The notes below the pieces were generated by a model that saw only the letters and a list, made by a program, of their open reading frames with translations, ran no database searches and was not told the DNA's origin. 64,000 nucleotides of DNA, from positions 23,639,292 through 23,703,291 of the forward strand of contig NC_050472.1 of the NCBI RefSeq assembly GCF_013373865.1, written 5' to 3'. Below are positions 24,745 through 36,259 of the stretch, in pieces (position 1 is the first letter of the stretch; the number at the start of each line of letters is the position of its first letter). The translations under genes and the position numbers were made by a program. This DNA is from Monomorium pharaonis. Its lineage: Eukaryota; Arthropoda; Insecta; Hymenoptera; Formicidae.

Positions 24745-25250
24745 ATGCGAGCAACAAAATCTTTGAACTATCTATCAGAGTATGATGAACCAGATAACAG
24801 CGACCGCTTGCGTAGACAAATGATTTATTTACTGTCACTTAAGGCCATTGCACGTACATGTCTGTAGTCGTCATCGTAACGAATTGAGCAATACGATTGG
24901 TTAATTCGGTCGGTTACAGCTTGTTTCAGCAATATGATTGGTCGACATCTTACGATTACGATTACGGACATGTAGATGCCTTTGCAAAGACTTAAGCAAC
25001 AAAATCGAGCGTTGCAAATCTTGAAAGAATATTGTCCACAGAAAATTTTAATACTAGGATCATGCGAGCAACAAAATCTTTTAACCATCTGTTAGCATAT
25101 AAAGTATTATAGATAACGGCAGACGGGCAGATAATTGTTTATTTACATCGACTTATAGAGCAACAAAAGCGAACATTGTAAATCTCGGAAGAGCATTGTC
25201 CACAGAAAATTTTGAGACCGCAATCATTCGAGTAATAAAATCTTTTTTTT
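24745..25250 (+). repeat. 163-bp tandem repeat in the palindrome spacer
   Basis: ATGCGAGCAACAAAATCTT begins a unit at 24745, recurs at 25062, and a degenerate third start (ATTCGAGTAATAAAATC) lies at 25226. Both full units end with ATTGTCCACAGAAAATTTT. Unit two is 164 bp. Unit one is 317 bp because it carries the palindromic insertion at 24843-24991. Without the insertion the two are about equal in length. Confidence 0.75.
24838..24996. mobile_element. Small palindromic MITE in the tandem unit
   Basis: CTTAAG occurs at both ends (24838-24843 and 24991-24996). Inside, TTGCA...ACATGTCTGTAGTCGTCATCGTAA on the left matches, as a reverse complement, the right side containing TTACGATTACGATTACGGACATGT. 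The second tandem unit reads straight through the equivalent site (GACTTATAGAGCAACAAAA), so it is an empty-site paralogue. The duplicated TTAA or CTTAAG is probably the target site. The superfamily is not certain. Confidence 0.65.
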
Positions 25251-25581
25251 CGTAGCTATACAAGTCACATACGTATATAATGTTCGTCAAAATGGTACTA
25301 TTAAAACAATTTTGCTTTCCTGAAATTTTATAATGCTATCTTGGAGTAACAAAAAAGCAACAAATCTATTTTTTAATTGACACTCCAAATTGGTTTTCTC
25401 TTGTGAGGTGAGAACCTTTGTCAGGCTGCTCCCCTCTCAGTCCATAAAAAAATATATTAGGTGTGTTCAAATAAAAAAATGCGTATATTAGAATATGTTG
25501 TTATTTTGTTGTTCTAAGATAGCGCAAAAACATTTTGGAAATGCAACATTTTTTAAGAGATACCAACACTTAGTAGATGTG
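25251..25581. other. Unique spacer sequence
   Basis: This is a non-coding part of the palindrome spacer, of mixed composition, between the 163-bp tandem repeat and the hAT-like insertion. No gene or repeat is recognised. Confidence 0.4.
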
Positions 25582-25589
25582 GCTATATC

Positions 25590-26111
25590 CAGGATTGGGT
25601 AAGTTAATATATTTTTTAAATTAAATTATATTAACGTTAATGTATTATAAAATTAATTCTGTTAAGTTAAAAGTTACATAAATAAATTACTATCTCAGTT
25701 AAAGTTACGTTGAGATTAATTTAACTCAAGTTAAAGTAAAAGTTAATTTTAAGAAGCGCTTTATTTATATTAAATTTAAAAGCTATATAATTTATTCAAT
25801 TCAGATTACTAACTTAATTACAGTAGCAACCATTAAATAATATTTTATTTGTAAATTAAGTTACAATAATAATCATATAAAATAACAAAAAATATTGTTT
25901 TTATACAGGAAGGTATTTTTATTTTATAATTTTTTTCGCTCAGATAAAATTTTTAATTTAGGAAAAAAGTTAATAAGTTAAAGTTTATACGTTTCAAAAA
26001 TAACTAGTTAAAGTTAATTCATGTAAAATTAACTAAGTTAAATTAAAAGTTATTAACTTTTTAACTTTATCATTAACTTTCAACTTTTTAATTAGTTACT
26101 ATGTAATCCTA
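25590..26111. mobile_element. hAT-like non-autonomous element with 8-bp target-site duplication
   Basis: GCTATATC flanks the element exactly at 25582-25589 and 26112-26119. The left end reads CAGGATTGGGTAAGTTAA; the right end, reverse complemented, reads TAGGATTACATAGTAAC. Eight-base duplications and short CAGG/TAGG-type ends are typical of the hAT superfamily. The 522-bp interior is AT-rich with many AGTTAAAGTTA-like motifs and no coding capacity. An older relative is at 14036-14492. It inserted into the spacer, so the spacer sequence predates it. Confidence 0.75.
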
Positions 26112-26119
26112 GCTATATC

Positions 26120-26306
26120 TTGTACAATGTTATAGGCGTTTCTGATTGGTGGAAGTGACGCCACCTAATCGTCACCCCACTCGGCCTCGCGCCTTTCAAC
26201 ATTTTCTCCCAAGCGAAACGCATCAAGTTTTCGCGACTGTAATTAAATTACGTCGTATTATCGACGATAATAACTAACACGTTTTTCTGTATTTCTGTAA
26301 AACGCA
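26120..26306. other. Spacer segment before the right arm
   Basis: This short segment of mixed composition includes a GC-rich part and TTACGTCGTATTATCGACG. It has no counterpart next to the left arm, confirming that the palindrome's inner boundary is near 26307. Confidence 0.5.
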
Positions 26307-26769
26307 GTCAGAGACAATCGCGCGTAAGTGGCGCCCGATGCACTCCAACGCTATCCAACGCGTAGTCATCAGTGGTCGGGCGCGCTCGCGTCGAGTCGTC
26401 GTGATCCGTTCGCGTTTCCGATCGATACGTTTCCGAACGCAGTTATTCTTCCGCATCGCAGATCGCGCGTTTTGGCGCGTAGCGCTTGGCATTAAGCAGC
26501 GTTAAGCGAGTTCGTAATCGACGGGGATCACGCGTAAACGCCATCGAGACACAGTGTCGTGATTCGTCTCCCGTCTATTCTTGGCGATACGCGAGGAATC
26601 AACGTAAGTTCGTCGCGAGCGTCCGATATCCAGCGTATGCCATGAAGTGTCGCGTCGCCGCCATTGTCTCGTCTTTTTCGTGCCGCGAAGTGAGATCTTG
26701 TCGCGTTTCTCGCGTCCTCTCGTCGATCGAGAGCGAGTTTCTCCGTGAGAGGCATCGCCGGGGATGTGG

Positions 26770-27196
26770 AACCGACCCGACGCAGTAAGTGATCGCGTCC
26801 CTCGCGCCCTTTTCCCCTCTGCCCTCTCGACTGTGGGAAATTGGCGCCAAAATCGCCCGAGTTGCTCGTCGCGTTGTGTCGCGATCCTCGTCTCCGCTCA
26901 GTCTCAACGCGTCCTCGCGTCCTCTCGTCGATCGAGAGCGAGTTCTCCGTGAGAGGCATCACCGGGGATGCCGAGTCGAACCGACCAGACGCCGTTAAGT
27001 GATCGCGTTCCTCGCGCCCTTTTCCCCTCCCCCCTCTCGACTGTGGGAAATTGGCGCCAAAATCGCCCGAGTTGCTCGTCGCGTCGTGCCGCGATCCTCG
27101 TCACCGCTCGATCTCGTCGCGTCCCCGCGTCCTCTCGTCGAGAGCGAGTTTCTCCGTGAGAGGCATCGTCAAGAACCGACCCGACGCGGTTAATCG
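26770..27196 (-). repeat. GC-rich minisatellite (right arm)
   Basis: This is the inverted counterpart of the left-arm array. Unit boundaries (reverse complement of TTAACGGCGT-like sequence) fall near 27190, 26997 and 26786, so there are two full units and a partial one, against three full and one partial on the left. Confidence 0.85.
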
Positions 27197-27496
27197 ACAT
27201 GTAGAGTTTTTCGTCGCTCAGTGCGGTTGAGCATATACAAGAAAAAAAAACAAATATAAATAACATTGGTGAAAAGAGTTTTGAAGATACAAAAATTTCA
27301 TTAGAAAGACAGCAACGTTCATCGAAAATGAATAGCACATCAGAACATTCTGCCCTGTAAGTTCAATTTTTTTTCATGAAGTAAAGTAATTTTAAGAGTA
27401 TCATTTCTAGTATATCTTATAAAGAATTGTATAATATGTAATATAATATTTTTTTTAGCAGCACTAACAAGGATTTATCACCTTCATTGACAAATA

Positions 27497-27598
27497 AAAT
27501 ATGGATTTTATTAGAAGTTTTATGGCATGACAAACAATTTGTCAGTAAGATACATTAAAGGTGATGCTACTACCACTTTTAAGATTCTTCTTGGTAAG
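27497..27598 (+). pseudogene. Splice-flanked open block, right-arm copy
   Basis: A block beginning after TTTTATTAG and ending before GGTAAGTG reads YGMTNNLSVRYIKGDATT then TFKIL. The left arm (minus strand, about 23246-23330) keeps the same frame with YGMTNNLSVGYIRGDAAT and AFKIL, again followed by GGTAAGTG. Upstream, 27352-27357 (CCCTGTAAG) and TTTTTTTAG near 27459 look like a donor and acceptor. This suggests an exon of an old gene or transposon caught in the duplicated segment. Exact splice borders are uncertain and no family is recognised. Confidence 0.35.
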
Positions 27599-27902
27599 TG
27601 ATTTACTTTTGTCTTATTAATAAATTGCTCTCGTTCATAGAGTTCCATGCTAAAAACAAACTCATTTTGCAACAAGCTGAGTGCTATTGGACTCTATGGA
27701 TTCGAAAATATAATTAGTTGAAATAAATAATATTACTACTGTTATCATTTACTTGAAACAATTTTTGTAAATTACATTACACGACTTTACAGATTATTAT
27801 TATAGATATCGATATTAGTTATAATATTTCCATTGTGAAAGTACTTATATTATTTTTATATTATTTGCAAAGTTTATCACTATGTAAACCGATTGCTCTC
27901 CA

Positions 27903-28148
27903 TTAGCTTTTCTGGATGATTTCCTTGGCCAAAAGTGCTTTATATGAATATTCAATATTTAGAACTTGTATTGCTTTAAAACACCGATCAAAGGCTTTCA
28001 GTATGTTGTTGAAGTAATATTTGACTTCATCAGTTATCAAGTAACAAGTTTCGTGTACTTCTACTGTAGGCCCAAAATTTGAGATATACTTTGAATATCT
28101 AATTGAAGAATCTAACTTTTCTTTTTTAAAAACTAAATTATTTGACAT
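27903..28148 (-). CDS. Hypothetical 81-residue open frame in the right arm
   Basis: This intact frame runs from ATG at 28148 to the stop at 27903-27905. It encodes a hydrophilic protein with no signal peptide or membrane segment. Its visible pattern is YLITDEVKYYFNNILKAF, then DRCFKAIQVLNIEY. The same frame is preserved in the left arm without its ATG. It may be the remains of a transposon-encoded protein. It is too short to assign and may not be expressed. Confidence 0.35.
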   Translation of the reverse strand: MSNNLVFKKEKLDSSIRYSKYISNFGPTVEVHETCYLITDEVKYYFNNILKAFDRCFKAIQVLNIEYSYKALLAKEIIQKS

Positions 28149-28720
28149 TTTTCAAAAAGTGTTATTAAAAATATAATAATTTTTCTTTGTAAAATTTAAT
28201 AGTGAAAAGTAATATTTGTATATTGTATAATTTTAAAAGACATTCCTCTTTTATATTAATCTACTTTTATATCCAGATTACAATTATGATATATTGCTTT
28301 CTTTAGGCTTTCTTTAAGCAAAAGCATTGCTTTCTTTAGCCTTTGTGCATCAAACTCTTTTAACATAAATGTATATTATTTAATTTTAATAATGAAAACA
28401 TTTTTTTAATTTTTGGAATGAATGAATTTTATTTGACTTCTGCATTTAACGTAGTCTACTGTTAATATAATTTTTGAAAGTTATTACTTGTTTATTATTA
28501 AGTTTTGTTTTATTTAGAAGAATTATGTCTGGAATTATATTTATTATCGAGTTTATGTTAACTAATATTATTTTATATTTTTTTTTAAATTTTTATTTTA
28601 CTCATTGTCAGTGATTTATTTGAATTGAAAGTGACTACGAATACGTTTTTCCAATAAGGAGGCTATTACGTTTATTTTTGTTTATTTCTATTATTTCTAA
28701 TTATTTCTTTCTTTCATTTC

Positions 28721-31700
28721 CGAGGAAAAAGGGATGGATGGCATCTCTATTTATGCACTCAGTCCAGAAATGAAGTGCATTCCTTCTACATATCTAGAGT
28801 TACTGTGTTCATTAATGTCGAGAGTTACTATGTCGTTAAACCGCCGTCGATGCCTTTCTGAAATCTCTCTCTGACCATTTTCCACTAAAGTAGCTCAGTT
28901 TAGAGAAATCTTATATAATAATATTATAAACTTATATATAAGAATGCAAAACCTGCGTATTAATGTTAACCTGATATGTTAACAGTCTTTAATTCTTTAA
29001 ATTAAAAAATTTAGATATATAAACAGCGCGCATAGAAAAAAAATTATAATGAAATAACGTTAGTGTTTGCAAAGTAGTATAAATAAGAAATAAGATAATA
29101 ACCATGTATATAGATATTGGTTTAAACCATTGACCATCGCTAATGCACTTGATCTTAGTAACTTATTTAATTTGTTTGTTACGACAGCTAATAAGGATTA
29201 AATAAGTACAAAAATATAACGATAAAATATTCATTTTTGTTCTTGCAGTTCCTGTATACTTAATAATAATTTTATGTAAAGTTTGCCAATAGTTATGTAA
29301 ACTGTACAACTCTAAGCTGTGCTTCAAGATTGACAAATATGTAGCGCGCAGTTTGCATGAACTAGAGATTTTAAAAATTTACACAAAATATTAGGCATCA
29401 AGAATTAAAAATAACTTTTATTTTTATGTTTAAAAAAATTAAATTTATTTTAAACTTAGATCTCATTCTTTGTCTCGTTAACTGACCCGATTCTCTTTTA
29501 TATGAAAATTGAATGTCTAATAATAACAATGTTTTTGTAAATTTTAATGTAACCTTATGTTTTTTAGATAAAAGTTACTTTGTTTGAACAATGAAACACA
29601 GAAACTTTATAGTTATATTAGGAGATCATTGAATGACCTAATTTATATAGCTTGTTAATTACAACAGATTTATCATTAGCACACGTGCATGTTTGATCAT
29701 TTAAGTAATAATTAATACATGCAGATCGCAGACAATAAACGGACTACTCGCGTGAAATTATAACAGCTGCAACATTATTTAATTACTATAAACGGCACAG
29801 CCTTCGCGAATCCGAAATGCGCGCAGGGCGCAGCAGCAGGAACGGAGCTAATTGTGAGCATTTATCTAATGTGAAGGATTTACAGACGATGTAAATTTAT
29901 TCGCGAGACCCTCGCTTAATTACGCAGATTCCAAGGCATCTCGCACCCCCTCGCTCTACGTAAGGCGCGCACCGGGAAAAACAGAAATTAGTCTCGTATT
30001 ACGAACCGCCGAGATATTTGCAGCAAAAGTAACGTTCTCGCAGAAACGGTCCCGCTATCATCATTTACGGCTCGCCTTTTTTACGATCCATCATTAAATG
30101 TATTCTAGAGCGCGGAAACTCTTTTCATAGGGCGCTTCTTAGATACGTACATACGCTCCATAGAAGTCTGTGACGCGTTGTTTACGAGTGCAGCCTTGAA
30201 CGATAAACGTCACAAAAGTATTCGTGGAAAGGCGACAAGAGTCCGCCTGGGACCGCTGGACTCGCGGGCGCCGCGATGCATCTTTTTTTTTTTCTTTTGG
30301 ATGAAATATCGAAGCGATAAATCGCGCTTCCGTTCGGGTTTCGGAGCGCGAGTCGCGTAATGTAGCAGAACGGACCCGAAAAATAGTTGCCGCGATCCCG
30401 CAACCGTTAGTACCGCGTACCGTTAATGTGTTAATGACATGGGTTGAAAACGACTTGTCTAGCGGCGATGAATCATCCTGAAATACGAGGAGCTTCGTCT
30501 ATTTAATTCACGATATCGCAATCTGCCCGGATACGACACAGCGCAAAAAAATGGAGAGGAGAGGGAGAGAAGTTCGTGTCAGAATTTCTTTCCTTGAATT
30601 TTATATCGGTAGTTAACGCGACTGATATATGCGCACAACGTTTATAAAGCCATGTGCGTTCTGCTGGGTTTTTTCATTTTTTTTTATTTTTATTTTTTCT
30701 TTCTAAAAACGGTTGTCTGCCTTAAGCTCGCTCGGCTCGTTTGGAGTTTTATGTCGGGGGCGCGAACCCACTATTTACGATCGCCATTTCGTAGCATCGG
30801 ACACAGCGTTTTTCTCCTCCGCGGGATTCACAGTCAAACGAATCGGCAGTTAACGTCGATATTTTTGAGCGTCTCGGCCCCAGGTGACTTTTTATCGCGA
30901 CGTCGACCTCAGACACACCGACGACGGTGGGAGGCTGCGCGCGGATGCAACGATGACGCGAAGCCGCAGGTCTGGTTGCAGCATCGTAGGCTGCTATGGC
31001 TTCGCCGATGCGATACGGCGACGGAGCGAGCGTAAAGTGCCGTTTTATTGGTTGTTTTGAAACGGTAAAACACACCGTAAACATGCCGTCGCTGGCCCCG
31101 TAAACAATGAAACGGAATATATATGTATAAAAGTCACAGGATTAAATGCCAGCCAGGATTATCGATTACAATTTATACGGATCGTTATATAGGGTCGTAG
31201 AATATCGTGCCGCCGACAAGATGATACACTGCTTCTCGTTTTGTTTTTAGAAACGACGAATAAACCAAGAATTAATTGTGGAGAACGCGTTTTTCTTTGC
31301 ATTTTTTCTTTATGACCTTAACAAAAAATTGACGTTAATAATTCTGACCTTTTCTCCTGTCGTTTCCTAACTTGAGAATTTATTTAATATTCACGATCCT
31401 TTATCGATATACATGCATCAGCAAATTGCAAATTCTTGCTGGCGTCATGTCGACGCACCGATTAAAGATAAGCCTAGTATCTAACCAGAATCCGGCAGGA
31501 CCCTACGTTTATCCTGCTCTGTATGCAGTAACCATTCTGGGAGGGCATGCTTTATCATATTCAGAAGACAATCGTCGGAATGCTAATCTTCCGTACCCCT
31601 TATTCGTAAAATTAATGACCTGTTAATGACTAATGTAACGTTTTGATTTATATATTGCTTGAAAACGAATTTATTTATACAAATCATGCAAGCAACTTTT

Positions 31701-34100
31701 AATGAATACATCTAAAATAATGTTAATAAAATAGTTTTGTAATTTTTTTCTTTTGTTTTCTCTTTCCATCTTTCTGACACATTGTACTGGTTGTTAGAAA
31801 TTGTGTTTTAATTTCCTTCTGAAATATTCTACGCGTAATCGTACCATCTGACAAGTTATTAAAATATCTGTGATAATGTATCCGAGTTCACACACGTTAT
31901 ACATATAATATATCGCGCGAAATTTTGTTGATGCAGAATATTTTAATGGAGTCTATCGTGCCATTTGACATCAATAATGAATTTAGAGAGACTTTGATAA
32001 TATCATTTATCCAGTATAATCAGGAATATCTGGATACCATTGGAATTTGTTGTGCGTTTTATAAATATTTGGCACATCTGAAACAGTCCGTGAACGATGG
32101 AAGCTTTATTTCGCCGTTTCATATAATAATTCGCAGTATTGCGGAAACGAGTTAATATATTGACAGGTGACCCGTCTTCCGATCTCATCCCTCTGCTTCG
32201 AAAGCAAATTACTCGACCAAAGCGAGGAAATAGCGAGGGTTGCATTGAAAGGGTCCTTCCTGTCCACGACACGCGATGTCATATCACGTTATTGAGAGCT
32301 ACTTGTCACTCCCTGCTTTGCCGTCATACCAGGACGGGTACGTCCATGCCGATCATTCAATTAATTCGGACCTCACGCATATATCGGCGATCATCGTTCG
32401 CAAGCTTCGCACGACTAGCATTGTCATTTAATAGAGATTTCCCAAGAGTAGTGCTTCGATTTCGTGTTCGTATTTCTCAAAAAGCGAATGCGGCAGATGT
32501 TTTACGCGGAGAACAATTAAAAATATAATGCCGTATATTTTCAATGGAATGGATATACGTGATTAAGGACCTTGTTGTTTAATAATAAATATCACGTTGT
32601 ACAATAAAAAGGTGAAGTTATATCTATAATACATTACGTCGCGAAAAACTGCGAAGCCGCGCGCTTCCTTGATTTAAATTCAATTTTTTGTGTCATGTAA
32701 TGTAATTTTAATTTGCACCATTAAATTGCCCGTCTCAAAAATAAGAGAAAGAAAATATCACTAAAAAATGATAGTTTTGATTTTCAGAGGTATAAATTAC
32801 CATATATCAATTTCAATAATTAAATGTAAAAATAGCATTAAAAGGATCAAGGAAAAAGTGGAACACACATATCCGACTGCCATTATATAAGAGAGAGGAT
32901 AAGAATATTCTCTCTATAAGAATTAATCCAAATGTTCTTATTTAGTAAAATCTTATTACAAAATTAAATTGGACTAAAACTTTACTCAAATTTTACTCGC
33001 AATTTACGTTTATGCTTCACTTGAATTTAACGAAAGTGTAGAAATTTCAACTTGTATTTTTACTTTTAATTACACAAATTTTTAATTATTGAATGACATT
33101 ACATGTATTTTTACCGTCCAATACTTGATTGTACTTATATGGTCGTCTTACGTATCGTTATTTTTGAGGGAAACTGTTCTTTGAAGGTTCTAAAGGTTGA
33201 TTCTTGCCTCGAAAAAGGGAAGAAGTGGCTATCCACATGACCCTCGAACTATTGCCGTTCCTATCGCATTCACCTCTTGGTGCAGTCCGGTTTCGTTCGA
33301 GCGTGATATAATAGCACATAGAGAGCTGAACGTGCCGGCCGTTTGACTGGCAGCAGTGCAGATTATTGGCCTCATGGGTCACAGGCCCTTGTACCATTGC
33401 CGTTAGGCGTTCATTTATAAACGTCGTCGTTCCGGCAAAGAAATTGATTACGATTGTCGCAGATAATCATCGATACTAACTCCCATTCAGTGACCACGGT
33501 GTTTTCTGAACGATCACGCAACGCGGAGAGAAGCGAGAGTATACATATACTTTTTTCACTTCTCTCTTTCACGTCTTTCGTCGCGCGAATTCAAGAAACC
33601 ATTGCCATTTTAATACGAAAACCAATAGCGATAAGCGGATTTCGTCGCTGTCTGTATTAAAATTTATTCTTTAATTTGATCCTCTGTGCGCGAAAGTCGA
33701 AGTCGAAATCTAATAAAGTACGATATTCTGAATTTGAATGAAATTTTGAAGCAATGTTCTCGCTCAGTTACGCTCTCATTTAATTAATATATATGTTTTA
33801 AAATAGAAAATGTTTTTAGTATATATTATAGTTATATTCTTTTTTTTAACATGACGGTATTAGAAGTAATTAAAATATTTGTCTCAAATATTTGACAAGC
33901 ATTGCAGCAATATTATTGAATATGAAGACTTTAAACTAAGTATAGCATGCTATTTATAGTTTTATATGTTGTGCGTAACATGGAAGATATTTAAAAATCT
34001 CAAGAATATACATATTCAAATGAGTATTTAACATTTAAATATATTCAAATAATTTCACATTCAAATAAATTGCGTATAAAATAAACAGAAATTCCATGTT
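28721..34100. other. Non-coding stretch, mixed composition
   Basis: No gene is recognised. AT-rich sequence dominates, except for a CpG-rich section at about 29750-31100 and a less GC-rich one at 32150-32480. Open frames of 70 to 129 codons there overlap on both strands and lack recognisable features. The CpG-rich section may be a distal promoter or regulatory region of the SAM-domain gene or of an unseen neighbour. Confidence 0.45.
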
Positions 34101-34774
34101 GAAATCTGACGCGGATTTATAGATCGTCTCAAGTGGGCTTAGGCGCCCGGAATCCCGGAGGAGTAAGATAGAATCTTTAGAAGCGCGGAGTCCTCTCATT
34201 CGGGGTTTAAGGGAAGAGGTCCTCCCTCGCTCTTCAAAGTTTCAGCGAAATTCTGAAATTCTCGCAAATTTTCGCCGGGAGATTCGGGAACGGGCGGCCA
34301 AGATTTCCTCGCTGCACCTCGCTGTCGCGACGAGTCCGAGCCACCCCGAAGGCTGTTGCATCCTGACGTAGTCGCCGGTGCTCTCGCCAGCTGAAATTGC
34401 ACGTTGCGTTTGCCGAACGAGTGGGGGGCGAAAGAAGGGTGGGGGGGATCAAGAAGTCCCGCGGGTGGGGAGAGAATGAGACTAGACGACGCGGCGACGG
34501 CGGCGCGCGGCGACGGCGGCGCGCGGCGACGGTGGCGGCGGCGGCGGAGTGGGGGAAGTCAGTTCGTAGAGTAGACGGGTGGGGGCTCCCTCTGGTGAGT
34601 GTCTCGTGTCAGTCGAGCCGTGTGCCGCGTCGCGGTAGTGTTGTGTGATAGTGCACCGTGTGTCGCGCGTCCCGTCGAGCCACGACGATGACGTCTTCCT
34701 CGTTCTGACTATGAACGACGCGCGCTCAACGCGAAGATCACCGGGCATCGCGTTCACCCGGTCGTCGTAGTCGT

Positions 34775-34809
34775 CGTCATTATCGTCATTATCGTCATTA
34801 TCGTCACTG
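34775..34809. repeat. TCGTCATTA nonamer tandem repeat
   Basis: About four units of TCGTCATTA lie within the CpG-rich leader. A nearby GTCC tetramer run at 35150-35173 shows the same tendency to slippage. Confidence 0.8.
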
Positions 34810-36141
34810 TCGTTTACTCGATTTCGCACGCCGGTCGGACAAGTCGCGCGTGCCCAGGGATACCAACGGAGACCCCTCTTGGTAATCTTAAACGATCGCG
34901 CGTTCGACCGGACGATCGTTTTTCCCAGTTCGCGTCTCGATCGCGCGCGATTTCTGTGTGTCTGTTTGTGTCCGCGCAAAAGGGGGAAACTTGAACGCGT
35001 GGAATAACCGTCGACCATAACCGTCGCGAGTGACTGCACGAGGTGTTCTACCGCGCTAACCGAGGGAAGCCGCAATTCTCCCCGACGGGCTCCGACTTTC
35101 GTCGTCTCTTTGTTTGCGTCGTCGTCAGTGCGCATAACGTTTCGTCGTTCGTCCGTCCGTCCGTCCGTCCGTCTGGTCGGTCGGTCGCCCGGCTTCAACG
35201 AAAGTGACCGGTGGCGCGCGAGTTTCAAAGTCGTTGCGAGCGAATGCGACCGGAGGGTTCGCTCCGCCGACGTTGCCAAGTTTCTCGTCTGTTCAACGGG
35301 AGGACGGCCGTCGTCGTCCGAGGTCTAAACGTTGATCCCCCTCCCCCGATCGTCTTCCACGACCGAAGAGGAATTACGTCGGATTCTACGTTACTCGAAC
35401 GGCGGATTTTCCTTCCGCCTGAACTTGTCTGCGGGACGACGAGCGAGACTGCCCCCTCCCTCCCCCCTTCTTCTCGGACGGGTACGTCTCACTTTGCTCG
35501 CGACAAGTGCGGCGTGCAAATAAACGCAAGTGTGTGCGCGGCGGAGCACAGTTTCACCGGGTGTCCGTCCGAATTCCAAGGTCGCTCGTCCTTCCGAGGT
35601 CACGCGCGCGTGGCCGAAAAAACCGCGATTGACGGTAGCGACGTTGCCCGTGAATGAAATCCTGTCGGCAAAGAGGAGCGAAAGGTGCGCGCGGGACATA
35701 ACCTCCCCCGGAGCAGAATTGACTCGCGTGTGTGCGTGAGTGTGTGCGATCCATCTAAATCTTCCATCGGAAAGTCTCAGCCCGCGAGGTAGAACGCGAC
35801 GAAGCCGCGAAGACGAAGCGGTAGGTCGATCCTCGTGTCTGCGATGAGCCGTCGAGCGGTAGTACATGTCAACGACGAGCGGCAAACGTGACCGCCGCAA
35901 ACTATCTCCCTCTCTTCCCCCGTCGACGTCCCGGGTGTCGCGAGCCTCGTTAATACGCCGCAGCCGATCGTGGGAGGAGAATGTCGCGCTAGAGAGGAGG
36001 AGGTCGATGACGATTTCCCAGTTGGCGAACGAATTCGGACTTGGATGCCCTCGATGGACGTTACGTCGTCGTCTGGAGGGCGGCCTCGCGGGATGGTAGT
36101 AGCCGCCGTCGACGACGTGTGCAGCGGATAATAAAGCAGCG

Positions 36142-36176
36142 CGAGAGAGAGAAATAGAGAGAGAGAGAGAGAGAGT
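36142..36176. repeat. GA microsatellite in the 5' leader
   Basis: A GA dinucleotide tract with one short interruption, about 85 bp upstream of the start codon of the SAM-domain gene. GA tracts near insect promoters can bind GAGA-type factors, but the role here is unproven. Confidence 0.8.
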
Positions 36177-36259
36177 CGGGAAGGGACGGACGACGGCTTC
36201 GCGAGGGGTGAGGGGAAGCGAGAGCGCGTGAACCACGTGAACAGCACGCGCCAGGCAGG

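Larger units (their letters stand above)
22130..28720. repeat. Giant inverted repeat (two arms of about 2.5 kb, 1.6-kb spacer)
   Basis: The left arm (about 22130-24729) and right arm (about 26307-28720) are reverse complements at high identity over most of their length. Matching landmarks, left versus right, are: AATAAACGTAATAGC (22163) with GCTATTACGTTTATT; the doubled CTAAAGAAAGC block (22507-22555) with 28290-28345; the 81-codon frame (about 22700-22942 versus 28148-27903); the GC-rich minisatellite; and CGCGATCGTCTCTGACT (24713-24729) with its near-complement starting at 26307. Identity stops abruptly at both boundaries. It may be a foldback-type transposon with long inverted repeats containing tandem arrays, or an inverted segmental duplication. 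Confidence 0.9.
26307..28720 (-). repeat. Right arm of the giant palindrome
   Basis: This is the inverted copy of the left arm, with the same elements in reverse order: a GC-rich end, minisatellite, splice-flanked block (+ strand here), 81-codon frame (- strand), CTAAAGAAAGC block and Jockey fragment. Many single-base differences and a few short indels separate the arms. The ORF1 zinc-knuckle part of the Jockey element present beyond the left arm is absent beyond 28720. Confidence 0.85.
34101..36259 (+). promoter_or_regulatory. CpG-rich promoter and 5' leader of the SAM-domain gene
   Basis: Strongly GC- and CpG-rich sequence runs from about 34100 to the start codon at 36260. It includes GCGGCGACG triplet runs (34490-34550), a TCGTCATTA nonamer array (34775-34809) and a GTCC tetramer run (35150-35173). 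An initiator-like TCAGT near 34612 and a GTGAGT donor at 34595 are compatible with alternative non-coding first exons. Several upstream ATGs open short frames (for example 35530-35739 and 35866-36099), so an unspliced leader would carry uORFs. No TATA box is obvious. TSS positions cannot be fixed. Confidence 0.55.

Noticed and set aside
23597..27338. Many open frames of 60 to 197 codons across the GC-rich minisatellite on both strands
   Set aside because: They repeat with the 206-bp unit, occur in all frames, and are Arg/Ser-rich; they are products of the tandem array, not genes.
34482..35279. 265-codon minus-strand open frame in the CpG-rich leader
   Set aside because: It covers simple repeats (TCGTCATTA, GTCC) and has no recognisable domain; GC-rich composition lengthens chance frames.
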